Source of the DNA: Nelumbo lutea
Lineage: Eukaryota; Streptophyta; Magnoliopsida; Proteales; Nelumbonaceae
Direction of reading: 5' to 3'
DNA: 64,000 nt
Assembly: GCA_022828595.1 (NCBI GenBank)
Contig: JAKGHH010000002.1
Coordinates: 45,540,222 to 45,604,221 of the forward strand
Part shown: in pieces, positions 1 through 9,728 of the stretch
Position numbering within the stretch: position 1 is the first letter of the stretch
Layout: each line of letters opens with the position of its first letter
Translations under genes and position numbers: made by a program
Notes under the pieces: generated by a model
The model's input: only the letters and a program-made list of their open reading frames with translations
Database searches by the model: none
Told to the model about the DNA's origin: nothing

Positions 1-121
1 AAGCTAGATAATTAGTTCCATCCAGCTTGACTGTGGTCACAACCAGTAGAGAGTCTATAGAGGCTCTCGGAACCTGTCCGGATTCAGCAACATGCTTGTT
101 TTCAACTTCTGAAGGGTTCAT
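1..121 (-). CDS. Gag N-terminus of copia B3 (truncated by window edge)
   Basis: The first 40 codons of a Gag polyprotein start with ATG at 121-119 and run off the window. They read MNPSEVENKHVAESGQ, then VVTTVKLDGTNYLA. The TTVKLDGTNYLAW block matches B1 Gag and is the conserved start of the plant copia Gag (DUF4219/UBN2-type) domain. There is no stop in the visible part. Gag assembles the virus-like particle that packages element RNA in the cytoplasm. The short length rules out judging whether this copy is intact. Confidence 0.75.
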   Translation of the reverse strand, partial: MNPSEVENKHVAESGQVPRASIDSLLVVTTVKLDGTNYLA

Positions 122-594
122 CTTCTTAAATACTTCAAAAATAACTTCTAACAACTTCAAATAACAAAAAATGAAGACAGAACACAAACTGTGTTATGAG
201 CCAACCTCTATTGTAGCTGTACCAGCTAACTGCGTCACACCCGGAAGCCGGGAGAAACAGAGAAACCTCAGCCGCTCCTTGTAGACTTCATAGAACACCA
301 ATCCACTTGATTCGATCTTCAAGATGAAGGATGAGAAGGCCTTCGGTCACTAAGCGCTCGGGTCAAACTCCCTGTGGGGCTCGCAATCAGATTTCTCCAG
401 AAAATTAGGGTTTCGGGCAACACATTTGAATTTGTCAGGAGGACGACAAACCCAATCCCCTTCTCTCCAGAAACCACTAACAACTGGGCTGAAAAAGGTT
501 TCTTTAACTACTCATACGATTCAGTTCTCCATACACACCGTGTATGGGAAAAAAGGGGTGAAAAGAGGGAAAAGTCGAGCCTGCTCTGATACCA

Positions 595-934
595 AGAAGA
601 AAAAACAACCTTTTGAAAAGAAAGGACTGTTTAAAAAGTTGTAGAAAACCAAAAGAAAGTAGCAGAAATCAGGTTTCAAGAAGAGAGAAGAAGAAGGTGG
701 TGGCAACTAGGGTTCAGACAGAGAGATCTTCGAACATAACCTCCTCTCTTACTCCCTTAGTTCTATTTCATTAAGTTAAACTTTAGTAATTTACAGAGAG
801 ACCCCTAATTGGGCGAAAAATTAAAAAACATAACATAAGAAATAATAAAACCCAGATTAAGGCCCATTACAGCAAAGAACATAAAACATAAAAAAAGATA
901 AACAGCCTATGGGCCATCGCCCATCTTCTCTACA
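595..934 (-). repeat. 5' LTR of copia B3
   Basis: This 340-bp LTR begins TGTAGAGAAG on the minus strand and is followed directly by the complement of initiator-Met tRNA (tggtatcagagc, 594-583). Its first 30 bases closely resemble the B1 LTR at 49199. It ends near a CT-rich tract, typical of this group. Confidence 0.85.
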
Positions 935-1460
935 GACGCTTCCACCCAAAAGGAAGTAAGAACATGGGAATCTTGGAGAAGGGTTCTTACAACACTCAAA
1001 ATATGTCTGTTCTTATGCTTTACCCCATTTTGTCGTGGAGTTCCTAGGCATGACTTTTGAGTAACAATTCCTTTTTTTTTCAAATATGTTTGAAACCCTC
1101 CAAACTCCCCATCATAGTATTCCCTCTGTACCTAAACATAAAGTACCAATGGTAGCATTAAACTGATTCTTAACAAAAGCCTAAAACAATTTAAATGAGG
1201 GAAACACATCTGATTTCTTGCACAAAAAATAGATCCAAGTGAATCAAGTGCAGTCGTCAATGAAAAGAAAAGAATATTTGCAAACCAGTGTAGAAGTTAA
1301 AAGAGACAACTGAACATCACTATGTATACCTGAATGGAATAGTAAAATGTTCAACAACAAAAGTAAATGACAATATATGACTTTTACTCAAGCAACATGT
1401 AATACAAGACTTATCAACATTAGCAAAAGTAGTAGCTTTAGAAGTTAGGCAGCTAGTATG
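935..1460 (-). pseudogene. Integrase remnant of copia C
   Basis: This continues element C beyond the D insertion. In shifting frames the minus strand reads the Cys-containing end of the integrase zinc domain (CCLSKSH), an FTGLQYF-like core block, and a damaged form of the PxQNGVxERKNRH motif near 1010 (PRQNGV..KNRH), then LLQDSHVLTSFGW where B3 cuts in. Several frameshifts separate these blocks. It has no coding capacity; it is useful as evidence that D and B3 inserted into C. Confidence 0.65.
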
Positions 1461-1799
1461 TGTAGAAGATCAAGACTGTAATCAGTCTTGAATCCTAAAA
1501 GGTTTTAGGTTTGTAAAACAGAAGAGAAGATGAGAGAAAATGAGAGAATAGAAGAGAAGCAAGAGAACACAAGTTGCTGAAAGGATGGACAGATTCTAAC
1601 ACTTCTGCCGCTGCCACTTCAACTTAATATTTATATGTTATGCTAGTTACAGGAAAGGACAAATCTGCCCTTGGTGTTTACATCATAACACTTAACAATA
1701 TGAAACTGAAAAGTAAATAACAACTAGAATAACAGAAAAACATAACAAATAGACTATGTACATTCTACCCTACGGACAGAGTGGCTCAGTTTCTCTACA
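1461..1799 (-). repeat. 3' LTR of copia D
   Basis: This 339-bp LTR follows the polypurine tract on the minus strand. Apart from the 21-bp insertion it aligns end to end with 6466-6825. The 5 bp outside (1456-1460, gtatg) repeat those outside the other LTR. Confidence 0.92.
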
Positions 1800-4700
1800 C
1801 TCCCCCTCAAGTTGGGAGTAAATGTTTATCATTCCCAACTTGGATAGATCCGCTTCTAGCTTCTTTCTTGATACGGCTTTAGTGAGGATATCTGCTAGTT
1901 GCATACTGGAAGTGATGTAAGGGAGGCATACTTCTTGAGATGAGACCCTCTCTCGTACAAAATGCCGGTCAACTTCAATGTGTTTGGTTCTGTCATGCTG
2001 CATTGGATTATGTGCTATATTAATAGCTGCTTGATTATCACAATACAGCACCAGAGGCTTCTCATACTCAATACCCAACTCCTCAAGTAGAGATCTTAGC
2101 CATAGGATTTCAGCCACTCCGTTGGCCATGGACTTGTGTTCTGCTTCAGCACTCGACCGGGAGACAACACTCTGCTTCTTACTTCTCCAGGAGACAAGGT
2201 TTCCTCCCACAAGGGCACAATATCCTGAGGTAGACCGTCTGTCATCAAAACTCCCAGCCCAATCGACATCCGTATAGACCTCCACCTTCATGTGGTTACT
2301 GTTCTTGAACAATATACCTCTACCCGGGCATCTCTTCAAGTATGCTAGTATTCTTTCTGCTGCTAGAAGGTGCATGGTTCTAGGAGAATGCATGTACTGA
2401 CTGACAACACTAACTGCATAACTGATATCTGGCCGAGTGAGGCACAGATATAGGAGTTTTCCCACTAACCGCTGGAACATAACTTTGTCTTCAAGCAGCT
2501 CTCCACTCTCTGCACTAATCCTGTGGTTTTGTTCAATGGGTGTATCTGCAGGTTTGACACCCAACTTTCCAGTTTCAGCCAACAGATCTAAAACATATTT
2601 CCTCTGTGAGACAAAGATCCCCTGTTTAGATCTAGCAACCTCAATACCCAAAAAATACCGTAGTGGACCCAGATCTTTCACCTCAAACTCTTGATGAAGG
2701 AGCTGTTTGAGGGACTCAATCTCATGGTTGTCATTTCCTATCACCACAATATCATCAACATATACTGCAAGTAGTGTCAGTGAAGACTCCACCCTTTTGA
2801 TGAACAGTGTATGATCTGACTAGGCCTGTACATAACCGAACTTCCCAAGAGCTAGTCTGAATCTGTCGAACCAAGCTCTAGGTGACTGCTTCAAACCATA
2901 CAATGCCTTATTGAGCCGGCAGACCTTCTTACCTGTCTCTGTATCATAGTATCCAGGAGGCAACTGCATGTAAACCTCTTCCTGCAAGTCCCCATTCAGG
3001 AAGGCATTTTTAACATCCATTTGGTACATGGGCCAAGTGTGGCTTGCTGCAAGAGATAATAAAACCCGAATGGTGGTCATCTTGGCTACCGGGGAAAACG
3101 TCTCCAAGTAATCTATACCATAAGTCTGAGTGAACCCTTTTGCAACTAGCCGAGCTTTGTACCTCTCAATGGAACCATCTGCATTGTGCTTTACAGTAAA
3201 TACCCATCTGCATCCAACTGGTTTCTTTCCTTTGGGTAAGTCAACTAGCTCCCAGGTATTATTTTTCAACAGGGCATCCATTTCAACTTGCATTGCACCT
3301 CTCCACTCCGGGACTGATAGAGCCTCTTGCACTGTTCTTGGAATAGGGACATTGGAAATGGAACTAAGGTAGGACCTGTAGGTAGGTGATAGGCGCTCAT
3401 AGGATAAAAAATGGGAAATACAGTGGGCTGTAGATGTGGTACAATGTCGTTTCCCTTTACGGACTGCAATCGAAAGATCAAGGTCATCTATAGGAGGTGA
3501 AATGGCAACAATAGAAGTCTCTGTGGGTCCTGGGACTGTAATGCCTGGACCTGGAGCCGCAGATGAGATTGGAGCTGGCCTGGACTGCTGATGATCAGGA
3601 TCAACCTGCCTGCACTGCCTGTGATAGACCCTCAACTCCTGATCCCTCTGACCACCCTCACCATTGCAGTTCCCCCTCAACTCCTGATCCCTCTGGCCAC
3701 CCTCACCATTGCAGCTCCTATCACCCAATGGAATAGGTAAAGGAACTACCCCACTCTCACTGCTCTCCCCCTAAAGACATGGACCTAAACCCCTACTCTC
3801 ATTGCTCTCCCCCTGAGGAGAAACCCGAGGATAATAGGGTGTCTCCTCAAAGAAAGTGACATCCATGGAGACGAACCTCCTCCCTGAGACAGGATCATAG
3901 CAGCAATACCCCTTTTGAGTTTGTGCATAACCAAGGAAAATGCATTTGGAGGCCTTGGGTTCAAACTTGGAGTGATGTGGGACGAGAAGCTGAACAAAGC
4001 TGGTACAACCGAAAGTCTTAAGGGGAATAGAAAACAACTCCTCATGTGGGTATAGAAGGGAAAAGGGGGATCACAAATCAAGAACCCGGGAAGGAATCCG
4101 GTTAATAAGATAGACCGCCGTGAGGATAGCATCACCCCAGAAGCGAATAGGGGCATTGGAGGTAACATAAGACTTTTAGCCACCTCCAAGATGTGCCTAT
4201 TCTTCCTTTTTGCAACCCCATTCTGCTGAGGTGTATGAGGGCAAGAGCTCTGATGGATAACCCCATGAGTAAGAAGGTAAGATGCCAATGACTTAGCAAA
4301 GTACTCCTTTGCATTATCAGATCTAAGAACTTTAATCTTGGCATCAAATTGGGTTAGGATCATTTGGTGAAAGTTTTGGGTCAGGGCGGGAACCTCATCT
4401 CGTGAACGCATAAGATAAACCCAAGAAAACCGGGTATGGTCATCAACAAATAACAAAAAATATCTGTACCCACCCATAGAAGGAATGTGATATGGCCCCC
4501 AAACATCCGTATGCATGAGATCAAAAGGACGATTACTCCTTTTATTACTCAATGAATAAGAGTTTCTACAATGTTTAGCAAACTCACAGCTTTCACATTG
4601 CAATTGGGACAACTCAACAGACTCAAACAAAGTAGGAAACAAACTCTTTAAGGATCGAAAAGGCAAATGACCCAATTGGTTATGCCAAAGCATAACCGAA

Positions 4701-5239
4701 CTCACACTTTGGGAAACAAGTGACCTCTTACCCACTGACTCTTCCCGACGAGAACTCTCCCCGAGCAGATAGATCCCATTCGTCTCACGGCCAGTCCCAA
4801 TCACCTTTTTCGTCTCCAGGTCTTGAAAAACACACCAGTCAGGGAAGAACGTTACTGAGCAGTTCATGTGTTTGGTAATACTACTGACTGAAAGGAGGTT
4901 AGTATCAAGCTTAGGAACATGTAAGACAGAAGACAAGGAGATCGTATCTGATAACTTAATGTCCCCCTTCCCAGAAATAAGAACCAGGGAGCCATCAGCA
5001 ATAGATGCTCTATCCCTACCAGATGACAAATGGTAAGAGGTAAACAATGAAGGCAAGCTAGTCATGTGGTCGGATGCACCTGAATCTATTACCCAACAAG
5101 GTTCAGTAGTACCTGGAGCTGAGGCATGTAGAGTACCTGAATTTACGGTTGTAAGCTGACAACCCATCTCAGAAACACTACCATAACTGATGCTCCCAAA
5201 GCTGCCTTCTGCCTGATTTTTAAACTCCATCTCGGTCAA
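1770..5239 (-). pseudogene. Pol of copia D (protease-integrase-RT-RNase H), broken
   Basis: It starts at ATG 5239. Domains in order: protease with VIDSGASDHMT (near 5090); pre-integrase LWHNQLGHLPF; integrase with HTDVWGP and RSDNAKEYF; RT with QMDVKNAFLNG (near 3010) and YVDDIVV (near 2750); RNase H with YTDVDWAGS and CDNQAAINIAHNP. Breaks: a frameshift near 4165, an in-frame TAG at 3771-3773, and an in-frame TAG at 2820-2822 where Gln is expected. The integrase catalytic Glu is Lys (GVAKRKNRH instead of GVAERKNRH), so strand transfer activity is lost even before the frameshift. A block of about 48 bp coding NGEGGQRDQELR is tandemly repeated at 3620-3715. Confidence 0.85.
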
Positions 5240-6453
5240 GTCTTAAAACAGCACTTGGACTACCAATCACAACCAAAAATAGTATAGGCCTGATTTGTAT
5301 TCACAGTGTATGTGCACAACTGGGATAACTCTGATATGAAACCAACAAACAAACACAACAGTGGCTGTCCGTAGAGCTCTAACCCCTTTAAGAGAGTTCA
5401 GAAACCCCCAAAAAACTCTGAAAAACAGCTTAGAAGGAGGTCTGATTTGCCTTTGCAGAATCAGTACTGTATAGATAGACTTGCAGTAGGGTTAATGTGA
5501 AACCCTAGAATCTGATCAATGCCAACAATAGACTTGAGGACAGCTCTAGGTAGATCACAAGGTTCAGTCCAGCACTAGGGCTTGCCGCAAGATCACTTCA
5601 ACCTATCTTTTCTTAGAAAAGTAAATGACTTACAAGAAAAGAATTGATCTGAAAGCTGAAAGCGGATCCGAAACTGATCTGATCTGAAAAGACAGTTACT
5701 TTTCAAACAGAGTCAAGGAAGTAAGTCTGAAAGCTGATCCGAAATTGATCTGATCTGAAACTGATCTGATCCGATCAGAAATACCAACACAAAACCAATG
5801 TGATCTGAAACTGGTCTGATCCGATCAGGAATACCAACACAAAACTGATCTGAAATCAATCGCCTATCAATCTGAGATGCTGTTCTCTGAAATCACTACT
5901 GTGGGACCCACTACTATGAGAGCAAAAATAGGGTTTCAACTGTAGGTTTGAGGATCTGAAATCACTAAAGTGCTCAGCTGCACTCTCCAAGCAGTCCGCA
6001 CCAGTGGGACTTGTCGTAGGGCACTGTGAAACCCTAAAAACTAATCCCCTTTGAAGAGGAGAGTTCGGCCCAACAATCAAATCCTAGACACAAACTTAAT
6101 CACAGTTCGGCAAGCCAAACCCTAGAGCAAACTTGAACACAGTTCGGCCCCTCTTTCTAGATAGGTCCAACCTATCTCGGCTGATTGCAATCTCTAAAAA
6201 TCAGTAAAGAAACAAACTTACTTACTGATTACCTGCCTTCGGTGTACTGTCTTCTAGGGTTACCTGAACCCTAACCTTCGCTGCCTCTTCCTGATTACCA
6301 ACTCTCTGCAGGCTGCGGCAAGTCTTCAACTGCTGCGAACCTCTCCTGGTAATCTCCAAGATTCAGCCGCCGAAAAACTTCTTCAAGACTTCCAGCCCTA
6401 GCTAGTTCTCATGTGGTCAGCTGGACTAGATACACATGAGAAGCCCTAGATAG
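5240..6453 (-). other. Leader of copia D without gag
   Basis: About 1.2 kb lie between PBS and the first pol ATG. No Gag motif (GTNYLAW-like block or CX2CX4HX4C knuckle) was seen in any frame. From about 5640 to 5870 it holds imperfect short repeats built on tgatctga and gatccgatcag, and a repeated stretch containing aataccaacacaaaac. It may be a rearranged leader that replaced gag. Confidence 0.6.
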
Positions 6454-6465
6454 GCTCTGATACCA

Positions 6466-6825
6466 TGTAGAAGATCAAGACTGTAATCAGTCTTGAATCC
6501 TAAAAGGTTTTAGGTTTGTAAAACAGAAGAGAAGATGAGAGAAAAGGAGAGAATAGAAGAGAAGCAAGAGAGCACAAATTGCTGAAAGGAGGGACAGATT
6601 CTAACACTTCTGCCGCCGCCACTTCAACTTAATATTTATATGTTATGCTAGTTGCAGGAAAGGACACATCTGCCCTTAGTGTTTACATCATAACACTTAA
6701 CAATATGAAACTGAAAAGTAAATAACAACTAGAATAACAGAAAAACATAACAAATAGACTATGTACATTCTACCCTACGGACAGAGTGGCCCCACAGCTG
6801 TGGGGCCCACATCAGTTTCTCTACA
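6466..6825 (-). repeat. 5' LTR of copia D
   Basis: This 360-bp LTR is bounded by TG...CA on the minus strand and next to tggtatcagagcc. It contains a 21-bp insertion (6791-6811) absent from the 3' LTR, whose junction creates a 20-bp perfect palindrome at 6788-6807. Near the PBS side is a hairpin-forming pair, caagactg and cagtcttg, 4 bases apart. Confidence 0.92.
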
Positions 6826-8273
6826 GTATGAAATAAAACTCCAGTTTCTTAGGATAAGGGTGGCCAAGATGTCTATGCCAAAGATGCCACTCATTATTTT
6901 TGCAAACAATACTCGAATTAGAAGAATTAGAAAGCAAACAAGGTGAGGTAGATGGTGTCTTCATATTCTTGACTTCTAGAGCAAATAACCAGCCAAGCCT
7001 ATGCCCCTTCTCCTTCACTATCTCAGTGTGCCGATCCTGGATTAAACAACCATCATAAGAAAAAAAGACAATGTTACCATCATCAACTAATTGACCAACA
7101 GATGAAAGTGAGAACTAGTAGACGTAAGCAAGGTCAAATCATCACATCCAATGATTTCAAGTTTTTCACCATTGGTTGTAACAATGTGTCTAGTAAAGGA
7201 TAAAGGTTTAAGAGACTGACCAGGCCCCTGTCATATGATCTGAGGCACCTGAATCAAATATCCAAAGATGGCTTCGGTTAGGACAATGAACTGATGACTT
7301 ACCAGACAGACCAATGGCTGAAAATGCAGAAGAAATTGTAGTAGATACCAATTGCCGCATCTTTTCCTCAGTCAGGGCACTAGAGGACTCTCCCTTAGCT
7401 GAAGTCTGGAAAGAAACAAGTGCATCATCTGGACCCTCAAGAGTAGACCGATAGGCTTTGTGCAGATTCTTCTTTGGGATTGATGCATGTCCCTTAAGTG
7501 GTCGAGTGGGACACTCAGTGATAATGTGTCCTTGTTGTTTATAATAGGTACATGTGTTCTTTTTTCAGAAACCACATGGCCAAATTCCTTACACTCATAA
7601 TACTGAACCCGAGACAAGTCCCTTTTGAGTTTGGACTCATTAGCAAGAAAGACAGTTTCAGCACCAATGTCATGCTTCCCATCAATGGTGGACTGAGCAA
7701 TCATTCTTGTTTCTTCTCTAAGAAGCTCTCCCAAGATAGAATCAAGATTAGGTGTAGTGCGACCTAATCACCTCAAATTTAGGTCTCAAGTGCATAATCT
7801 TTTTATTTTCAACATAGTCTTTCATTGCTGACACAATAAGCTGTCAAAGATTGTCCCAGATGGACCAATTCATATTTAGTCCACAGTTTACAAACCCAGC
7901 ATGGTATTCCTATATTGTCTTTCTCCCCTTGATTGTAGGAGAAGATTTCAGTTTCAATCTGGTACTGTCTAGATAGATTTGATTGCTGATAAACCTTCTC
8001 CATATAATAAAAAATCTCCTTACATCCTTAGACCTCTCATCGGAATGGCAATATCTGTCCCAATCGATCCAAGAAACCACAAAACAATTTTAGCATTGTC
8101 AAATTTCCATTGTTTCAGCCCCTTACCATCAGATTCACCTAGTTTAGGTATTGAACCATCAATGTAGCCCCACAATCCTTGTCCTTCCATAAAAACTCAA
8201 CGTGAAACTTCCATAATGTGTAGTTACTTCCATTGAACTTAACTGGTAGCATTCCTCTCCTGTCTGAAGCCAT
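6826..8273 (-). pseudogene. Gag-protease-pre-integrase remnant of copia C
   Basis: The likely start is ATG at 8273-8271 (MASDRRGMLPVKFNGSNYTL). Order of parts: the Gag N-terminal block with FNGSNYTLWK; middle Gag in several frames (8003-7809); a damaged zinc knuckle (CKEFGHV, second half lost) near 7600; the protease motif FDSGASDHMTG near 7240; and the pre-integrase block LWHRHLGHP near 6880. The sequence is broken by several frameshifts and stops and then by element D. Compared with the other groups it is a distinct, more divergent lineage. Confidence 0.75.
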
Positions 8274-8747
8274 TAAAACAGTGTTTTCACCAACAAACAA
8301 GGACACTACAAGACGAACCAGCAAGGAGAAGAAGCACAAGCACCAAAATCCCTCACTTCTCTAGAGGAAAACCCAAATAACCAAGAAACAATATGTATCA
8401 GTCCAAAAAAGGCAACTTTTAGCACTGTCAGCAGGAAGAGAGGGATCAAAACCCTACAAGATTCGACTGAAAACAAGACCAGATCTGATAGTCTGAAAGA
8501 GAAGAAGGCTAGAGTGACATAGAATCCACATTCCTAGCCAGATCCAACGGTCTGAAGGAGAGAAAGAGAGAAAATACAGATCTGACCTGCGATTTCCTGA
8601 GAAAAAGGTGAAGCTTCGTACTGATGACTGATCAATACAGCTCCAAAAGTCTCGCAGAGAAGTACACAGCAGTCAATCTGTAGTCCTTAAATCTCCCTTT
8701 GAATGTCAAGAATCAAACCCAGATCATATGGACCTGCTCTGATACCA

Positions 8748-8984
8748 TGTCAACACCATTTGAACGAGACAAGAATACGGTTTCTGGGTGTGTTCACAGT
8801 AAGCCACGCCCAGGAAAGAATTTGTATTTATATTAAAATCAAAATGTTACAAGAGGCTGAAAGGACAAATATGCCCTCCATAAGTAACAGAGAGAGAAAA
8901 GAGAGCAAAAACATTACATATGATACAATGCTTATAATACAAGATATAACCATACTCCCAAGCCTATGATATACGACCTCTACA
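8748..8984 (-). repeat. 5' LTR of copia C
   Basis: This 237-bp LTR on the minus strand begins TGTAGAGGTCG and ends TGTTGACA, directly followed by the primer binding site tggtatcagagc (8747-8736). The 5 bp outside it are actac (8985-8989); the matching copy would be beyond the missing 3' LTR. Confidence 0.8.
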
Positions 8985-8989
8985 ACTAC

Positions 8990-9455
8990 ATATTGGTAAA
9001 CTTCTATTTTTCTTATCAGCAACCATAAAAAAATCAATTTATTAATACCGGGAAAAATATGTGTCACAATGTACACAAGTCTGAAATGTACCCTGAAGCA
9101 CTCCACTTGTGTAGGATAGGCCTAGCCTACCTACCTGTTTACATCTTTCTTCCTTCCCCTACATGTTATTCCTTAAGACACAAAGCCCCTAAACAGCTGA
9201 TATCTGTGAACTTGTCTAGAAAATAACATCTATTAGACCATTTGCCAATCTCTCAACCCATTGGTAAGTTTCTATGGTTTCAATTGGATGATAGATGGTA
9301 AAAAATATTATTTTTCACACAACAATATAACAAAGTTATATGAATAGGGCTTCCTTTTTTGAAAGTATTTGTCCATAATAAAATGAATTTTCTTTGTTTC
9401 AACAGATTCTTACAAAATAAAAAAACTCTTAAAATAAATACCATATAGGTTATTG
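8990..9455. other. Intron sequence, no gene seen
   Basis: AT-rich intron of VHA-a between copia C and the solo LTR. I recognise no coding or repeat signal in it. Confidence 0.5.
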
Positions 9456-9460
9456 CTAGT

Positions 9461-9723
9461 TGTTAGAGTCGGCTGTAGAAGGGTAGTATAGACCTTTTAT
9501 ATTAAGTTATATGTTAATTGTTTAGCTGATGTGGCTCTCACTTAAGTGAGGGCATAATAGTAATTCATGTTTATTTAGAAAAGTATAAATAAAAACTGGC
9601 CGACTAGAGAAGATATGTTTTCTCTCTAGTTCGACTGGAACTATTCTCTCTCCTCCTTCTTCTCCTTCTTCCTCTTTTCCTTCTTATCTGAAACCATACG
9701 GACACTATATCTGAATTTTATCA
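9461..9723 (+). repeat. Solo LTR with exact target-site duplication
   Basis: A 263-bp sequence bounded by TG...CA is flanked by ctagt on both sides (9456-9460 and 9724-9728). It begins tgttagagtcggctg and contains the block gcttaagtgag-like cacttaagtgagggca, a gccgact element, and a CT-rich tail, all in the same order as group A LTRs but much diverged. There is no PBS or internal sequence beside it, so it is a solo LTR left by recombination between the two LTRs of a related element. Confidence 0.75.
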
Positions 9724-9728
9724 CTAGT

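Larger units (their letters stand above)
1..934 (-). mobile_element. Copia element B3, 5' part (runs off window)
   Basis: This is the 5' end of a minus-strand Ty1/copia element: LTR (595-934), primer binding site, leader, and the start of gag at position 121. It interrupts element C inside the integrase region, since C integrase sequence stops at 935. The LTR start (TGTAGAGAAGATGG), the PBS and the Gag N-terminus match B1, which places it in the same group. The 3' half and second LTR lie outside the window. The expected target-site duplicate next to this end is gacgc (935-939). Confidence 0.85.
1461..6825 (-). mobile_element. Copia element D, complete with LTRs and TSD, no gag
   Basis: This is a full-length minus-strand element of 5,365 bp with LTRs at 6466-6825 (5') and 1461-1799 (3') and an exact target-site duplication gtatg at 6826-6830 and 1456-1460. 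The PBS (6465-6454) and polypurine tract (CTTGAGGGGGAG just before the 3' LTR) are present. Hand comparison of the LTRs shows about 8 substitutions in 339 shared bases plus one 21-bp indel. No gag sequence is recognisable between PBS and the first coding ATG at 5239, so it depended on Gag from elsewhere. It is nested inside copia C. Confidence 0.92.
935..8984 (-). mobile_element. Copia element C, decayed, interrupted by D and B3
   Basis: This is an old minus-strand copia element. Its 5' LTR is 8748-8984, gag-protease-pre-integrase lies at 6826-8747, and integrase sequence resumes at 935-1460 on the other side of element D. The target site of D (gtatg) occurs at both sides, 6826-6830 and 1456-1460, so the two C parts were once contiguous. 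B3 cuts C again at 934, and everything further 3' is outside the window. The coding parts carry many stops and frameshifts. It sits in the last visible intron of VHA-a, in the gene's orientation. Confidence 0.85.

Noticed and set aside
374..706. Overlapping short ORFs on both strands
   Set aside because: They fall in the LTR and leader of copia B3 and are not conserved coding parts.
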